Positions 41,318 to 54,279 of a stretch of DNA of 64,000 nt are shown here, piece after piece. A program made the translations under genes and the position numbers. The stretch is taken from NCBI GenBank assembly GCA_041690355.1, contig JAWLHK010000007.1, forward strand, positions 157,452 to 221,451. Reading direction: 5' to 3'. The DNA is from JAWLHK01 sp041690355 [NCBI: bacterium]. Its GTDB lineage: Bacteria > J088 > JAWLBW01. Positions within the stretch are counted from its first letter, which is position 1; each line of letters starts with the position of its first letter. The notes beneath the pieces were generated by a model. That model was not told the DNA's origin, did not search any database, and saw only the letters and a list, made by a program, of their open reading frames with translations.

Positions 41318-42169
41318 ATGCCCGGCCCCGCCTTACGGCTTCTGTACACCCTGATCGCGTTTCTGCTGCTCGCGGCCCCGCCCGCCGCGGCCGACGTCGT
41401 GGTGCGCGACGCCGATCTGGCCAGGGCCCTGGCCTACTTCGAGCGCGGCGACCATGTGCACGCCGCGGCCGAGCTGGCATCCATGGTCGAGTCTCCCCGG
41501 CTGACGCGCGCCGAACGCCTGCGGGCCTGGGAGGCCCTGGGGATCAGCTCCTACGTCATCGGGAAACTGAAGAACGCAGAGTGGGCCTTTCGCTCCCTCC
41601 TGCGCGAGGATCCCGACTATCAGCCCGACGCCATCTTCGTGCCGCCCGAAATCGTCGGCTTCGTCCTGGATATCCGCCGAACGATGGCTGCCGACGCGGC
41701 CACCGCCACGACCCGGCCGGCCGCGCGCCTCGTGCCCGCCGCCATGCCGCCGGCCGGGGAACTTCCGGCAGCCGCGGCGCCGGCCGGAACGCCGATTCTG
41801 CTGCCCGCCACCCTCGGGACGCCGTTTTCGGCCGCCGACCTCCTCCCCTTCGGCGTCGGCCAGTACCGGCGCCAGCAGACCGGGCGGGGGACGACGCTGC
41901 TGGTGCTCGAGACGCTGCTGCTCGGGACCAACATCGGTCTTTACTATTATCGGAACTGCTCCCTGAAAGAGACCTGCGGCGCCCGGTACTACCCTGCCGA
42001 GAATCTCGACCGGGCACGGGATTTGCAGGGTTGGCAGATTGTCACCGGATCGCTCTTCGTCGCCACCGCGACCCTCGGGGTCATCGACGGACTGATGCTT
42101 CCGCTGACGCCGAACATTGCCATTCAGGCCACCCCTTCAGGGGGCGGCCTGCAGGTCACCATCCCGTAA
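41318..42169 (+). CDS. Exported protein with TPR-like repeat
   Basis: 283 residues from the ATG at 41318 (MPGPALRLLYTLIAFLLLAAPPAAA, signal peptide). Residues about 35-110 look like one or two TPR-type helix pairs (ARALAYFERGDHVHAAAELASMV, AWEALGISSYVIGKLKNAEWAFRSLLREDPDYQPD). A Pro/Ala-rich linker and a C-terminal part with two hydrophobic stretches (TLLVLETLLLGTNIGLYYY, VTGSLFVATATLGVIDGLML) follow. This matches tetratricopeptide and membrane proteins found beside kinases in myxobacteria-like genomes, but no named family fits. It lies 14 bases before the activator gene. Confidence 0.8.
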   Translation: MPGPALRLLYTLIAFLLLAAPPAAADVVVRDADLARALAYFERGDHVHAAAELASMVESPRLTRAERLRAWEALGISSYVIGKLKNAEWAFRSLLREDPDYQPDAIFVPPEIVGFVLDIRRTMAADAATATTRPAARLVPAAMPPAGELPAAAAPAGTPILLPATLGTPFSAADLLPFGVGQYRRQQTGRGTTLLVLETLLLGTNIGLYYYRNCSLKETCGARYYPAENLDRARDLQGWQIVTGSLFVATATLGVIDGLMLPLTPNIAIQATPSGGGLQVTIP

Positions 42170-42183
42170 CCGCCGAGCACGTA

Positions 42184-43991
<1,808 letters not shown>

Positions 43992-43995
<4 letters not shown>

Positions 43996-44435
43996 AAGGG
44001 CATGGAATGCGCAGCCTGCGCGACATCGCCGTGTTCGCCCTGGCCGCCCTCGCGGCGGGCTGCGTCGGCTGGGAGCCCATCGAGGCCGGTCCCGAACCGG
44101 GCCCCGAGAACCAGGTGCCGCGTATCGAAATCGTCGATCCGGCGAGCCGGCTCATGCAGATGCGCATGAACGAGAGCTGGACGTTCCGCGTCGTCTCGGT
44201 GAGCGATTTCGAGAACGACGACGTCTACTATCAGTGGCGTCTGAACGGCAACCTGATCAGCAACGGTACGCTGTACCAGTATCTGGCCTTCCAGATCGGC
44301 ACCCATCAGCTCGACGTCATCGTCTGGGACTGCGAGCCCACGCTGGGCACCGAGAGCTACCAGGCCTGCCAGAACGAGCCTCCGCCCGGCAAGCGGGTCG
44401 ATACGTTCGGCTGGACCATCGAGGTGTCGCCATGA
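43992..44435 (+). CDS. Small lipoprotein, PKD/Ig-like
   Basis: 147 residues. MKGHGMRSLRDIAVFALAALAAGC is a lipoprotein signal with Cys24 (a second ATG is at codon 6). The mature part, GPENQVPRIEIVDPASRLMQMRMNESWTFRVVSVSDFENDDVYYQWRLNGN, has the look of a PKD or Ig-like beta sandwich; the end FGWTIEVSP closes a strand. Two Cys (in WDCEPT and YQACQN) may form a disulfide. The start overlaps the activator stop by 4 bases and its own stop overlaps the next gene by 4 bases. Confidence 0.85.
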
Positions 44436-46063
44436 AAACCGGACATCCGACGTCCGCCGGCGGCCGGCTTTGCCCGCCGCTGCGCGCCGCAGCACATGCG
44501 CGGGGCCTGCGGATTGTCGCGCGCGCGGCCGCCTTTTCACTCCTGGCCTTTCTGGCCGGCGCGGCCTGCTCTGGGGGAAGCTTCGAGACCGACCGTTTCG
44601 AAGACGCGACGCAGGGCAACGCAGACCCATACCGCGTGCTGCAGGTCATTCCCGCCGACGAGTCGGTCTACCCGCGGCAGGAGTTTCCGCTCTTGGCGAC
44701 GAGCGTCACGAACTACACGAGCTATTTCCGTCTCAAGCCCGCCGTGCTGCTCGCCGGCAAGGTGATGGACAAGCGCGGCAACCCCGTGCATGCGCGGCTG
44801 CGCTTTCACGGCGCGGTGGGCGAACGATACGAGCCGACGTCGCTGCGGCGGGCCGAGGTCGACGGCGACGCCCTGGACGGCGGCGCCCCGGCGCGTTACA
44901 AGGTCGGGCTTGTCCCCGGCGACTACGTAGTCGACCTGCTGCCGTTCGGCGGCGAACTCCCCTCGCAGCGGCAGGCCCTGCGCGTACAGCCCGGGCTCGA
45001 AGTCGATTTCGTGCTGAGCGACGGCGTCTTCTATACCGGCCGGGTCACCGACGCGGCCGGACGGGCCGTCACCGATGCAACCGTGCGCGCCGTGTCGCTG
45101 GCGGGCGAACTGATCTCCAACGCCGTGGCCGTCGACGCCGACGGCCGCTACAAGGTAGCGCTGGGGCCGTCGCGCAGCGATACCTTCCGTCTCGAGTTCT
45201 CGGGCTCGACTGCGGGGCTGCTCCCGCGCGTGCAGTTCGGCGGCCTGGCCGCCGATCAGGATCGCGTGCTCGACATCCAGTACCTGCCGGTCACGATCAC
45301 GACCGTCTCCGGCCAGGTTGTCGACCACGCCGGACTGCCGGCCGCGAGCGTCGACGTGGTCTTCGCCGCCCGCGACGGCGGCGAGGTCAAGGTCGCCCGC
45401 CGCAGCGATACGATGGCCGCGAACACCGAGGCCCAGGTAACCTACCGCACCCGTACCGGACACGACGGCAGGTTCTCGCTGCGCGTGCCCCGCGGCGCCT
45501 GGGAGTACGCGCTGACCCTGCAGTCGCCCATCGACCGCACGTACGGTGGACTTACGATCGTGCCGTACGGCTTCACGAGCGGCACCGATCTGTTCTCGCT
45601 CCCCTCCCGAAAACCGGTGGCGGGCGCGATCACCGACGACGAGGGGTACCCGCTCGCCAATGCCGAAGTCGTGCTCGCGCGCTCGCTGACGTACCGCGAA
45701 CAGCAGCAGCTTCTTCGCGTCTTCACCGATCGCGACGGGCGTTTCGAGGCCCTGCTCGACACTTCGGTCTCGAGTTACGACGTCACGGTGCTTCCGGCCG
45801 ACGGCGTGCATGCGCGCTGCGTACGCAACGGCGTGACGCTCGAGAGCTTCACCGAGACGTTCATCGTGCCCCAGGGGGTCGTCGTCGACGGCTTCGTGAC
45901 CGACGAGAACGGCCGCGGCATGGAACGGGTCTCGATCCGGGTCGTCGAATCCGGGGCCGGCGGCATCCCGCGCCTGCTCGGCGAGACACTGGTGCCCACC
46001 GACCCGAGCGGCAATTTCCGCATCGTCATTCCCGAAGGCGAATCGGGCCGCGGCTGCCGCTGA
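44432..46063 (+). CDS. Lipoprotein with repeated carboxypeptidase-regulatory-like domains
   Basis: 543 residues from the ATG at 44432. A long positively charged head (about 34 residues) precedes the membrane part ARAAAFSLLAFLAGAAC, so Cys46 is the likely lipid site. Repeated beta-sandwich units carry a G-x-V-x-D-x-x-G-x-x-x-x-x-A-x-V pattern: VLLAGKVMDKRGNPVHARLRF, YTGRVTDAAGRAVTDATVRAV, VSGQVVDHAGLPAASVDVVFA, VAGAITDDEGYPLANAEVVLA and VDGFVTDENGRGMERVSIRVV. They are CarboxypepD_reg-like domains, five or more, common in surface proteins. It is the last gene of the kinase-activator run, so it is a plausible output of that signalling. The stop lies 15 bases from the convergent EVE gene. Confidence 0.9.
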   Translation: MKTGHPTSAGGRLCPPLRAAAHARGLRIVARAAAFSLLAFLAGAACSGGSFETDRFEDATQGNADPYRVLQVIPADESVYPRQEFPLLATSVTNYTSYFRLKPAVLLAGKVMDKRGNPVHARLRFHGAVGERYEPTSLRRAEVDGDALDGGAPARYKVGLVPGDYVVDLLPFGGELPSQRQALRVQPGLEVDFVLSDGVFYTGRVTDAAGRAVTDATVRAVSLAGELISNAVAVDADGRYKVALGPSRSDTFRLEFSGSTAGLLPRVQFGGLAADQDRVLDIQYLPVTITTVSGQVVDHAGLPAASVDVVFAARDGGEVKVARRSDTMAANTEAQVTYRTRTGHDGRFSLRVPRGAWEYALTLQSPIDRTYGGLTIVPYGFTSGTDLFSLPSRKPVAGAITDDEGYPLANAEVVLARSLTYREQQQLLRVFTDRDGRFEALLDTSVSSYDVTVLPADGVHARCVRNGVTLESFTETFIVPQGVVVDGFVTDENGRGMERVSIRVVESGAGGIPRLLGETLVPTDPSGNFRIVIPEGESGRGCR

Positions 46064-46078
46064 ACGGGGCCGGCATGG

Positions 46079-46537
46079 CTACCCGCGGGCGAGGGCGAGT
46101 ACGATCCTGCATTCGGCCGGCGTCACCGGCTGGATGCTCAAGCGCGACCCTTTCTGCAGAAGGGCCATCTTCGCGAGCCCCGTCACCCCGCGCAGCGTTT
46201 CGAGCGACGGCGGATTCTCGAACTCCTCGACGAAGGCGATGTCGACCCCGTACCAGATCGGGTTCTCGCGGCTGCTCTTCGGATCATAGTGATCGTGCTT
46301 CGGGTCGAGCGCCGTCGCATCGGGAGAGCCAGCCTTGACGACGCGCGCGAGGCCGGCCACGGCCGGGGGCTGCGCGTTCGAGTGGTAGAAGAGAACGTCG
46401 TCGCCGACGGCGATCGCGTCGCGCAGGAAGTTGCGCGCCTGATAATTGCGCACGCCGTCCCAGAAGGTCCGTCGTTCGCGGCGCAGGTCGTCGATGGAGT
46501 AGACCGACGGCTCGGACTTGAACAGCCAGCAGGCCAC
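46079..46537 (-). CDS. EVE-domain protein
   Basis: 152 residues from a GTG at 46537 (VACWLFKSEPSVYSIDDL), with AGGTG before it; an upstream frame is not family-like. WLFKSEP, TFWDGVRNYQARNFLRDAIAVGDDVLFYHSN and WYGVDIAFVEEFENPPSLETLRG are EVE-domain (PUA-like) signatures. EVE proteins bind modified bases in nucleic acids; bacterial members are linked to DNA-modification defence in some genomes, though no such system lies nearby. The C-terminus ends at RGVTGLAKMALLQKGSRLSIQPVT-type residues. Confidence 0.92.
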   Translation of the reverse strand: MACWLFKSEPSVYSIDDLRRERRTFWDGVRNYQARNFLRDAIAVGDDVLFYHSNAQPPAVAGLARVVKAGSPDATALDPKHDHYDPKSSRENPIWYGVDIAFVEEFENPPSLETLRGVTGLAKMALLQKGSRLSIQPVTPAECRIVLALARG

Positions 46538-46670
46538 AGTGCACCTCGCAGAATGCGGAAATGCACACGGTACCATACCCGCCTTGAAAGCGTCGTCTTT
46601 AACGCCTGCGAACCGCTTGCAGAATCGGGGCGCGCTATGCGACACTATCTTTTTTTCCGCACGAGGGAAC

Positions 46671-46979
46671 ATGTCCTACGTCATCACGCAGAAATGCCTT
46701 GGCGAACGCTATGCAACCTGCGCCGAGGTCTGTCCGGTCGACTGCATTCACCCGGGCGAGTACAACGGTGAAGTCTTCATGGTCATCGACCCTGACGACT
46801 GCATCGACTGCGGCGTCTGCCAGCCCGAGTGTCCCGTCGACGCCATCGTCGACAACGAAGACGAATCGCCCGACTGGGCCAAGATCAACCGCGAGCTCTC
46901 GCCGGACTTCAAGAACAACGGGAAGGTCGATCCGCGGCCGGCCAACGATCCGCCGCGCAAACCCGAGAACCGCCAGTAG
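46671..46979 (+). CDS. fdxA: 7Fe ferredoxin (FdxA type)
   Basis: 102 residues from the ATG at 46671, preceded by AGGGAAC. Two clusters: CLGERYATCAEVCPVDC provides the 3Fe-4S site (C-x7-C-x3-CP), and DDCIDCGVCQPECP the 4Fe-4S site (CxxCxxCxxxCP). The C-terminal extension (DWAKINRELSPDFKNNGKVD) matches the bacterial 7Fe ferredoxins of the FdxA/Azotobacter kind. It is an electron carrier; the partner is not evident. Followed directly by a terminator and the methyltransferase. Confidence 0.94.
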   Translation: MSYVITQKCLGERYATCAEVCPVDCIHPGEYNGEVFMVIDPDDCIDCGVCQPECPVDAIVDNEDESPDWAKINRELSPDFKNNGKVDPRPANDPPRKPENRQ

Positions 46980-46987
46980 TCCGACCG

Positions 46988-47015
46988 AAGGCTCCGTATC
47001 CGGAGCCTTTTCTTT
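46988..47015 (+). terminator. Terminator of the ferredoxin gene, next to the following start codon
   Basis: AAGGCTCCG - TATC - CGGAGCCTT (46988-47009) then TTCTTT. A good intrinsic terminator 8 bases after the ferredoxin stop. It ends only 4 bases before the ATG at 47019 of the next gene. Confidence 0.85.
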
Positions 47016-47018
47016 GCC

Positions 47019-47804
47019 ATGGGGGACCGCTACAACAGCGAACGGCATGTGGCCCTGGGGGGCGCCTGGCAGCGGGCCGGCATGCGGCTCATGCGCCAGT
47101 TCGAGATCCCCGCGCGCACGCGGATTCTCGACGCCGGGTGCGGCAACGGCGAGCTCACGCAGCAGCTCGCCCGCTGCGCGCCCGAGGGAGAAACGCTCGG
47201 CATCGACAGCAACGCGTCGGCCATCGCGCAGGCGTGCCATCTCGCGGCCGACGCGGGTCTGGCACACCTGCGCTTCGAAGTCGCCGACTTTCTAGCCTGG
47301 ACGCCCGCGACCCCGTTCGACGCCGTCTTCTGCAACTCCACCCTGCACCTCACGCGCCCCGATGCGGCGGGGGCTTCGCGCCTGGCGGGGTTTCTCGCGC
47401 CGGGGGGCGTACTCGCCCTGCAGCTGCCCGCCCGCGATCTGAGCGAAGAGGTGCGCGACGCCCTGCAGTCGGCGCTGGCCGCCGTCGGCGTCGACAATCC
47501 ATTTCCGGTGTGGAATGCGGCCTGGCACCTGCCGACGTCGAGTGAGCTGGCGGCTGCCGTGCAGGAGACCGGCCTGCGCGACATCCGCGCGATGGAAGAG
47601 TTCGAGCCGCTGACTTTTCGCTCACCCGAGGATGCGGCCGCCTACTTCACCGGCCTGCTGCTCGATCCGTACCTGCGGCAGATTCCCGACGAGCGCCACG
47701 CGGATTTTCTCGAGGCCTTCGGCGCCTCGTTTCCCCTGGCAAACGGGCTCCCCCACTGCCTGCTCAAGCGCCTCTACCTGATCGCGCGGCGCGCGGGCGG
47801 CTGA
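47019..47804 (+). CDS. SAM-dependent methyltransferase
   Basis: 261 residues. Class I methyltransferase motifs: ILDAGCGNGELTQQLAR (motif I), TLGIDSNASAI, LAWTPATPFDAVFCNSTLHL and FLAPGGVLALQLP (motif post-I and III). The pattern resembles trans-aconitate methyltransferase and related small-molecule methylases; substrate unknown. With the terminator hairpin ending 4 bases upstream, no normal ribosome site fits before the ATG at 47019; a later in-frame ATG at 47082 (codon 22) is an alternative, though it would shorten the protein before motif I. Confidence 0.9.
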   Translation: MGDRYNSERHVALGGAWQRAGMRLMRQFEIPARTRILDAGCGNGELTQQLARCAPEGETLGIDSNASAIAQACHLAADAGLAHLRFEVADFLAWTPATPFDAVFCNSTLHLTRPDAAGASRLAGFLAPGGVLALQLPARDLSEEVRDALQSALAAVGVDNPFPVWNAAWHLPTSSELAAAVQETGLRDIRAMEEFEPLTFRSPEDAAAYFTGLLLDPYLRQIPDERHADFLEAFGASFPLANGLPHCLLKRLYLIARRAGG

Positions 47805-47805
47805 T

Positions 47806-48630
47806 TCAGTCGCCGAGCTGCCGGCGCATGGCGGCCACCTGTTCGCGCAGCCCGGCATGTTCGCCGTCGTCCTCGGCATCGGCGAGATAGCGCTCGAGAT
47901 CACGGATGGCGTGACGATAGTTTTCCATGCGGTAGAGAACCAGCCCGCGATCGCGCACGTCGGGCAGCGAGTCAGGGCGAACGAGCAGCATCCGATCGAT
48001 GGCCGCCAGCGCGCGCGCAAAATCGGGCGGCGAGGCCATGTAGATGTTCTTCAGGTTGGCGAGCATGCGGTAGACGATCGCACGCCAGCCGGCCGGTTCG
48101 AGCAGGCGCGGGTGAAACGGAATCCGGCTGCCCGCGATGCGGGCAAGCAGCTTTGCGCAGCCGGCGTCGTCGAGCGCGCGTCCGCCGTGAAAGGGGTCGA
48201 GCACCACGGCGGCGTCTTCGCCTTCGCCCACCCGCACGAGAAAGTGCCCCGGAAATCCGATGCCTTCGGCGGCCAGCCCGCAGCGCCGGGCGACCTCCAT
48301 GTACAGGACGCTCAGCGTGATGGGTATGCCGGCCCGCCGTTCGAGCACGACGTTCAGAAAGCTGTTGTCGGGGGCGTAGTAGGCGTCGTGATTGCCGTGA
48401 AACCCCTGCTCTTCGGCGAGGGCGATGCGCAGGGCCTCCCAGCGAGGGACCGCGAGCCGCTGCGCCAGGCGACGCACCCGCTCGGCAAGCGCATCGAAAC
48501 GTGCGAGCGTTTCGTCGATCGAGAGAGCGGGGTACTCTTCGGCGGCGATGAGCAGGGCAAGTTCGGCCAGCGACGGTTCGGGATCATCCCGCTCGACCAG
48601 CCGGGCAAAGCGTTCGCGCGGGGTTTCCAT
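47806..48630 (-). CDS. SirB1-type transglutaminase-fold/TPR protein
   Basis: 274 residues. The SirB1 family signature is visible: DETLARFDALAERVRRLAQRL, YYAPDNSFLNVVLERRAGIPITLSVLYMEVARRCGL and GFPGHFLVRV. A transglutaminase-like core (residues about 80-190) is followed by TPR-like helices (NLKNIYMASPPDFARALAAIDRMLLVRPDSLPDVRDRG, about 190-260). The family is common in proteobacteria; its function is undetermined and the catalytic Cys of real transglutaminases is not obvious. Its stop lies one base after the convergent methyltransferase. Confidence 0.9.
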   Translation of the reverse strand: METPRERFARLVERDDPEPSLAELALLIAAEEYPALSIDETLARFDALAERVRRLAQRLAVPRWEALRIALAEEQGFHGNHDAYYAPDNSFLNVVLERRAGIPITLSVLYMEVARRCGLAAEGIGFPGHFLVRVGEGEDAAVVLDPFHGGRALDDAGCAKLLARIAGSRIPFHPRLLEPAGWRAIVYRMLANLKNIYMASPPDFARALAAIDRMLLVRPDSLPDVRDRGLVLYRMENYRHAIRDLERYLADAEDDGEHAGLREQVAAMRRQLGD

Positions 48631-48695
48631 CGGGGTATTCTACCCGGTTCATCCGCGCGGTTCCCGCCTTCCTTCACCGGGAGCGACGACTGGCC

Positions 48696-48701
48696 TATAA
48701 T
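48696..48701 (+). promoter_or_regulatory. -10 box of the small membrane-protein gene
   Basis: TATAAT, 24 bases before the GTG at 48726, with GGAGG between them. Predicted leader about 18 bases. Confidence 0.5.
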
Positions 48702-48725
48702 GGGCGAGAACGCACCGGAGGCCCC

Positions 48726-51768
<3,043 letters not shown>

Positions 51769-51790
51769 GGCTCCCGATTTCGCTTTCCAG

Positions 51791-51815
51791 AACCGGCCCT
51801 CGCGGCCGGTTTTTT
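51791..51815 (+). terminator. Terminator of gyrB
   Basis: AACCGGCC - 5 bases - GGCCGGTT, then TTTTT (51810-51815). It lies 22 bases past the gyrB stop and overlaps the 3' end of the convergent antiporter gene by one base. Confidence 0.9.
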
Positions 51816-53530
51816 CATGCCCGAAAGCTCAGACCGACGAGCGAGACCGAGCCGTCTGCAGCCAGGCGCCGGATGGTGAGGGCGACGCCGCCGATCACGA
51901 TCCGGGCGTCTTCGTGAAGATTGTCGGTCCCCAGGCGCGTCCGCAACAGCTGGTCGAGCGTCCAGTCGCCGGGCGCGTCGATTTCGATATCGTAGAATTC
52001 CCGCAGCGCAGCCACCGTAACCTTGCCCTGGATGGGAAACTCGACGTCGGCGGGCACGGCGGCCGGCGCCTCGCCGACGACAGCGAAGGCGCGGTCGACC
52101 AGGGCGCGCACCTCGGGGCGCAGGACGACGAAGACGTGATCGCCGGGCAGGATGCGCGTGCTCCCGCGCGGGGGGATCATGCCGGCGCCGCGCGCGACCA
52201 TGGCCACGACGGCCACCTCGGGGAGCGCCAGATCGCGCACGAGGCGGTTCGCGGCGCGCGAACCCGGGGTCACGCTGTACTCCACGATGTCGCCGTCGAC
52301 GTCGCGAAGCGAGCTGATTTCGAGGGTGACGGGGGGACTTTCGGCACGCGGCTCCTCAAGCCCCAATCTGCGCGCGAGAAGCGGGAGCGTCCATCCCTGC
52401 GAGACGGCCGAGACGAGCACGACGAAGAAGATGACGTCGAAAATCACCTCGCCGCCGGGCACGCCGAAAAGCAGCGGGTAGCTGGCCAGCACGATGGGGA
52501 CGGCTCCCTTGAGTCCGCCCCATGCCAGCAGCGTGAGTTCGCGCAGATTGAAGCGGAAAGGAAATACCGAGGCGGCCACGGCTATCGGGCGTGCGACGAA
52601 GATGAGAACGCCCGCGATGATCAGGCCATCAGGCGCGGCCTCGGCCAGCCGTGTGGGAAAGGAGAGCATGCCGAGCATGACGAACAGCGTAATCTGCGCG
52701 AGCCAGGCCGCGCCGTCCTGAAAGAGCAGGACGCCGTTCTTGAAGGTGATTTTCCGGTTCCCGATGACCAAGCCGGAGATGTAGACCGCTAGAAATCCGC
52801 TGCCGCCGAGCATGGCCGCCGAGCCGAACGAGAGCAGGCCGAATCCCGTAATCAGAATCGGATAGAGCCCCGTGGAGTCGAGGCGGATGCGGTTCACCGT
52901 CCACGTGCCGAGCCGGCCCACGGCATACCCCAGGGCCGCGCCGACCCCCATCTGCGTGAAGAACAGCGACAGCATGCCGGCCGGCGAGTCGACCCGCCCC
53001 AGAATCCACTCGATCATGCCGATGGTCATGAAGACGGCCATCGGGTCGTTGGAGCCGCTTTCGACCTCGAGCGTCGACGCGAGACGCCGGTTCAGGTTGA
53101 GCCCCTGGGCGCGCAGCAGCGCAAAGACGGCCGCGGCGTCGGTGGAGCCCACGATGGAGCCGAGCAGGAGCCCCTGCTCGATGGGAATGCCGAGCAGAAA
53201 CGCGGCGGCAAACCCGGTGATGACGGCCGTTGCAAAAACTCCGAACGACGCGAGCACGAGCGCCGGCCTCCACGCGAGGCGAAACGAGGCCATGGGCGTG
53301 CGCAGGCCGCCGTCGAAAAGGATGATCGCCAGCGAAACGGTCGCGATGCCGTGCGCCAGCGGGTAATTGTCAAAAGGTATCCGCCCGATTCCCTCCGAGC
53401 CGGCCAGCATGCCCACGAGCAGAAACAGGACGAGCACGGGAACGCCGACACGGGTCGACAGCTTGCTCGATCCGATTCCAATCAGGAGCAGCAGCGCAAC
53501 GATGAGGAGAATCTGGTCGATGAAGAACAA
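51815..53530 (-). CDS. Cation/proton antiporter of the CPA1/NhaP2 (CvrA) type
   Basis: 571 residues from a TTG at 53530 (reading FFIDQILLIVALLLLIG), because CGGAG lies just upstream and the membrane segment begins there; an ATG 28 codons earlier is the alternative. Around twelve hydrophobic segments fill residues 5-400, with GSTDAAAVFALL near 128, where the Asp is the expected ion-coupling residue, and EVESGSNDPMAVF. From about 400, TrkA-C-like and CorC/HlyC-like domains follow (GSRAANRLVRDLALPEVAVVAMVARG; PIQGKVTVAALREFYDIEI). NhaP2 in vibrios exchanges K+ or Na+ for protons. Ion specificity is not shown. Confidence 0.88.
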   Translation of the reverse strand: MFFIDQILLIVALLLLIGIGSSKLSTRVGVPVLVLFLLVGMLAGSEGIGRIPFDNYPLAHGIATVSLAIILFDGGLRTPMASFRLAWRPALVLASFGVFATAVITGFAAAFLLGIPIEQGLLLGSIVGSTDAAAVFALLRAQGLNLNRRLASTLEVESGSNDPMAVFMTIGMIEWILGRVDSPAGMLSLFFTQMGVGAALGYAVGRLGTWTVNRIRLDSTGLYPILITGFGLLSFGSAAMLGGSGFLAVYISGLVIGNRKITFKNGVLLFQDGAAWLAQITLFVMLGMLSFPTRLAEAAPDGLIIAGVLIFVARPIAVAASVFPFRFNLRELTLLAWGGLKGAVPIVLASYPLLFGVPGGEVIFDVIFFVVLVSAVSQGWTLPLLARRLGLEEPRAESPPVTLEISSLRDVDGDIVEYSVTPGSRAANRLVRDLALPEVAVVAMVARGAGMIPPRGSTRILPGDHVFVVLRPEVRALVDRAFAVVGEAPAAVPADVEFPIQGKVTVAALREFYDIEIDAPGDWTLDQLLRTRLGTDNLHEDARIVIGGVALTIRRLAADGSVSLVGLSFRA

Positions 53531-53659
53531 AGGGCTCCGGCGGAAAAGGATATCGTATCCGAATGCCCCGCTTTCTGCTGCGGCGTGGGCGTCGCATCGC
53601 GGTGCGGCTTCCATTATCGACGATGACGCCGTCGGGCGGAACGTGCCGGGGGCAGGCGG

Positions 53660-53665
53660 TATAAT
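53660..53665 (+). promoter_or_regulatory. -10 box of bcp
   Basis: TATAAT, 32 bases before the ATG at 53698; GGAGG lies 5 bases before the ATG. The -35 region is poor. Confidence 0.55.
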
Positions 53666-53697
53666 GGGAGGCGGTCTCTCTTACCCCCGGAGGAACG

Positions 53698-54159
53698 ATG
53701 GCGAAGACATTGCAGCCCGGCGACACGGCGCCCGATTTCGAACTCCCCTCGAGCCAGGGGGGCAACGTGCGCCTCTCCGACTTCCGCGGAAAGAAGCACG
53801 TCGTCGTGTACTTCTATCCGAAGGACGAGACCCCCGGCTGCACCGCCGAGGCCTGCTCGTTTCGCGACAGCTATGAGGACTTCACGGCCGCCGGCGCCGA
53901 AGTGATCGGCATCAGCTCGGATTCGGCGGCCTCGCATGAGCGCTTCGCATCCCGGCACCGCCTCCCCTTTCACCTGTTGAGCGACCAGGGGGGCAAGGTG
54001 CGCGCCGCCTGGGGGGTCAAGAGCACGCTGGGGCTGCTGCCCGGGCGGGTGACCTTTCTCATCGACAAGGCGGGGATCGTGCGTCATGTGTTCAGCTCGC
54101 AGCTGAACCCCCTCAAGCACATTTCGGAAACGAAGCGGATTCTGGGGGAACTGGGCTGA
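53698..54159 (+). CDS. bcp: Bcp-type peroxiredoxin
   Basis: 153 residues. PKDETPGCTAEACSFRD carries the peroxidatic Cys48 and the resolving Cys53, the atypical 2-Cys arrangement of many Bcp proteins. YFYPKD and the later LLSDQGGKVRAAWGV are family motifs. It reduces hydroperoxides using thioredoxin. Preceded by a TATAAT box and GGAGG. Follows the antiporter in the opposite direction. Confidence 0.95.
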   Translation: MAKTLQPGDTAPDFELPSSQGGNVRLSDFRGKKHVVVYFYPKDETPGCTAEACSFRDSYEDFTAAGAEVIGISSDSAASHERFASRHRLPFHLLSDQGGKVRAAWGVKSTLGLLPGRVTFLIDKAGIVRHVFSSQLNPLKHISETKRILGELG

Positions 54160-54279
54160 TGATGATCATCGCCGTTATTGAGTATTGCAGGCGCAAGCTC
54201 AACACCGTACAGTCTCCCTGATGAGACCGGCACGGCAAACCGGACGGTCTACCAGAGGTCGATCACATTGGAGCCACAC

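Noticed and set aside
41263-42183. A 307-codon extension of the sigma-54 activator overlapping the exported-protein gene
   Set aside because: The extension is Arg/Ala-rich frame-shadow sequence; the start at 42184 lies directly before the FHA-like domain.
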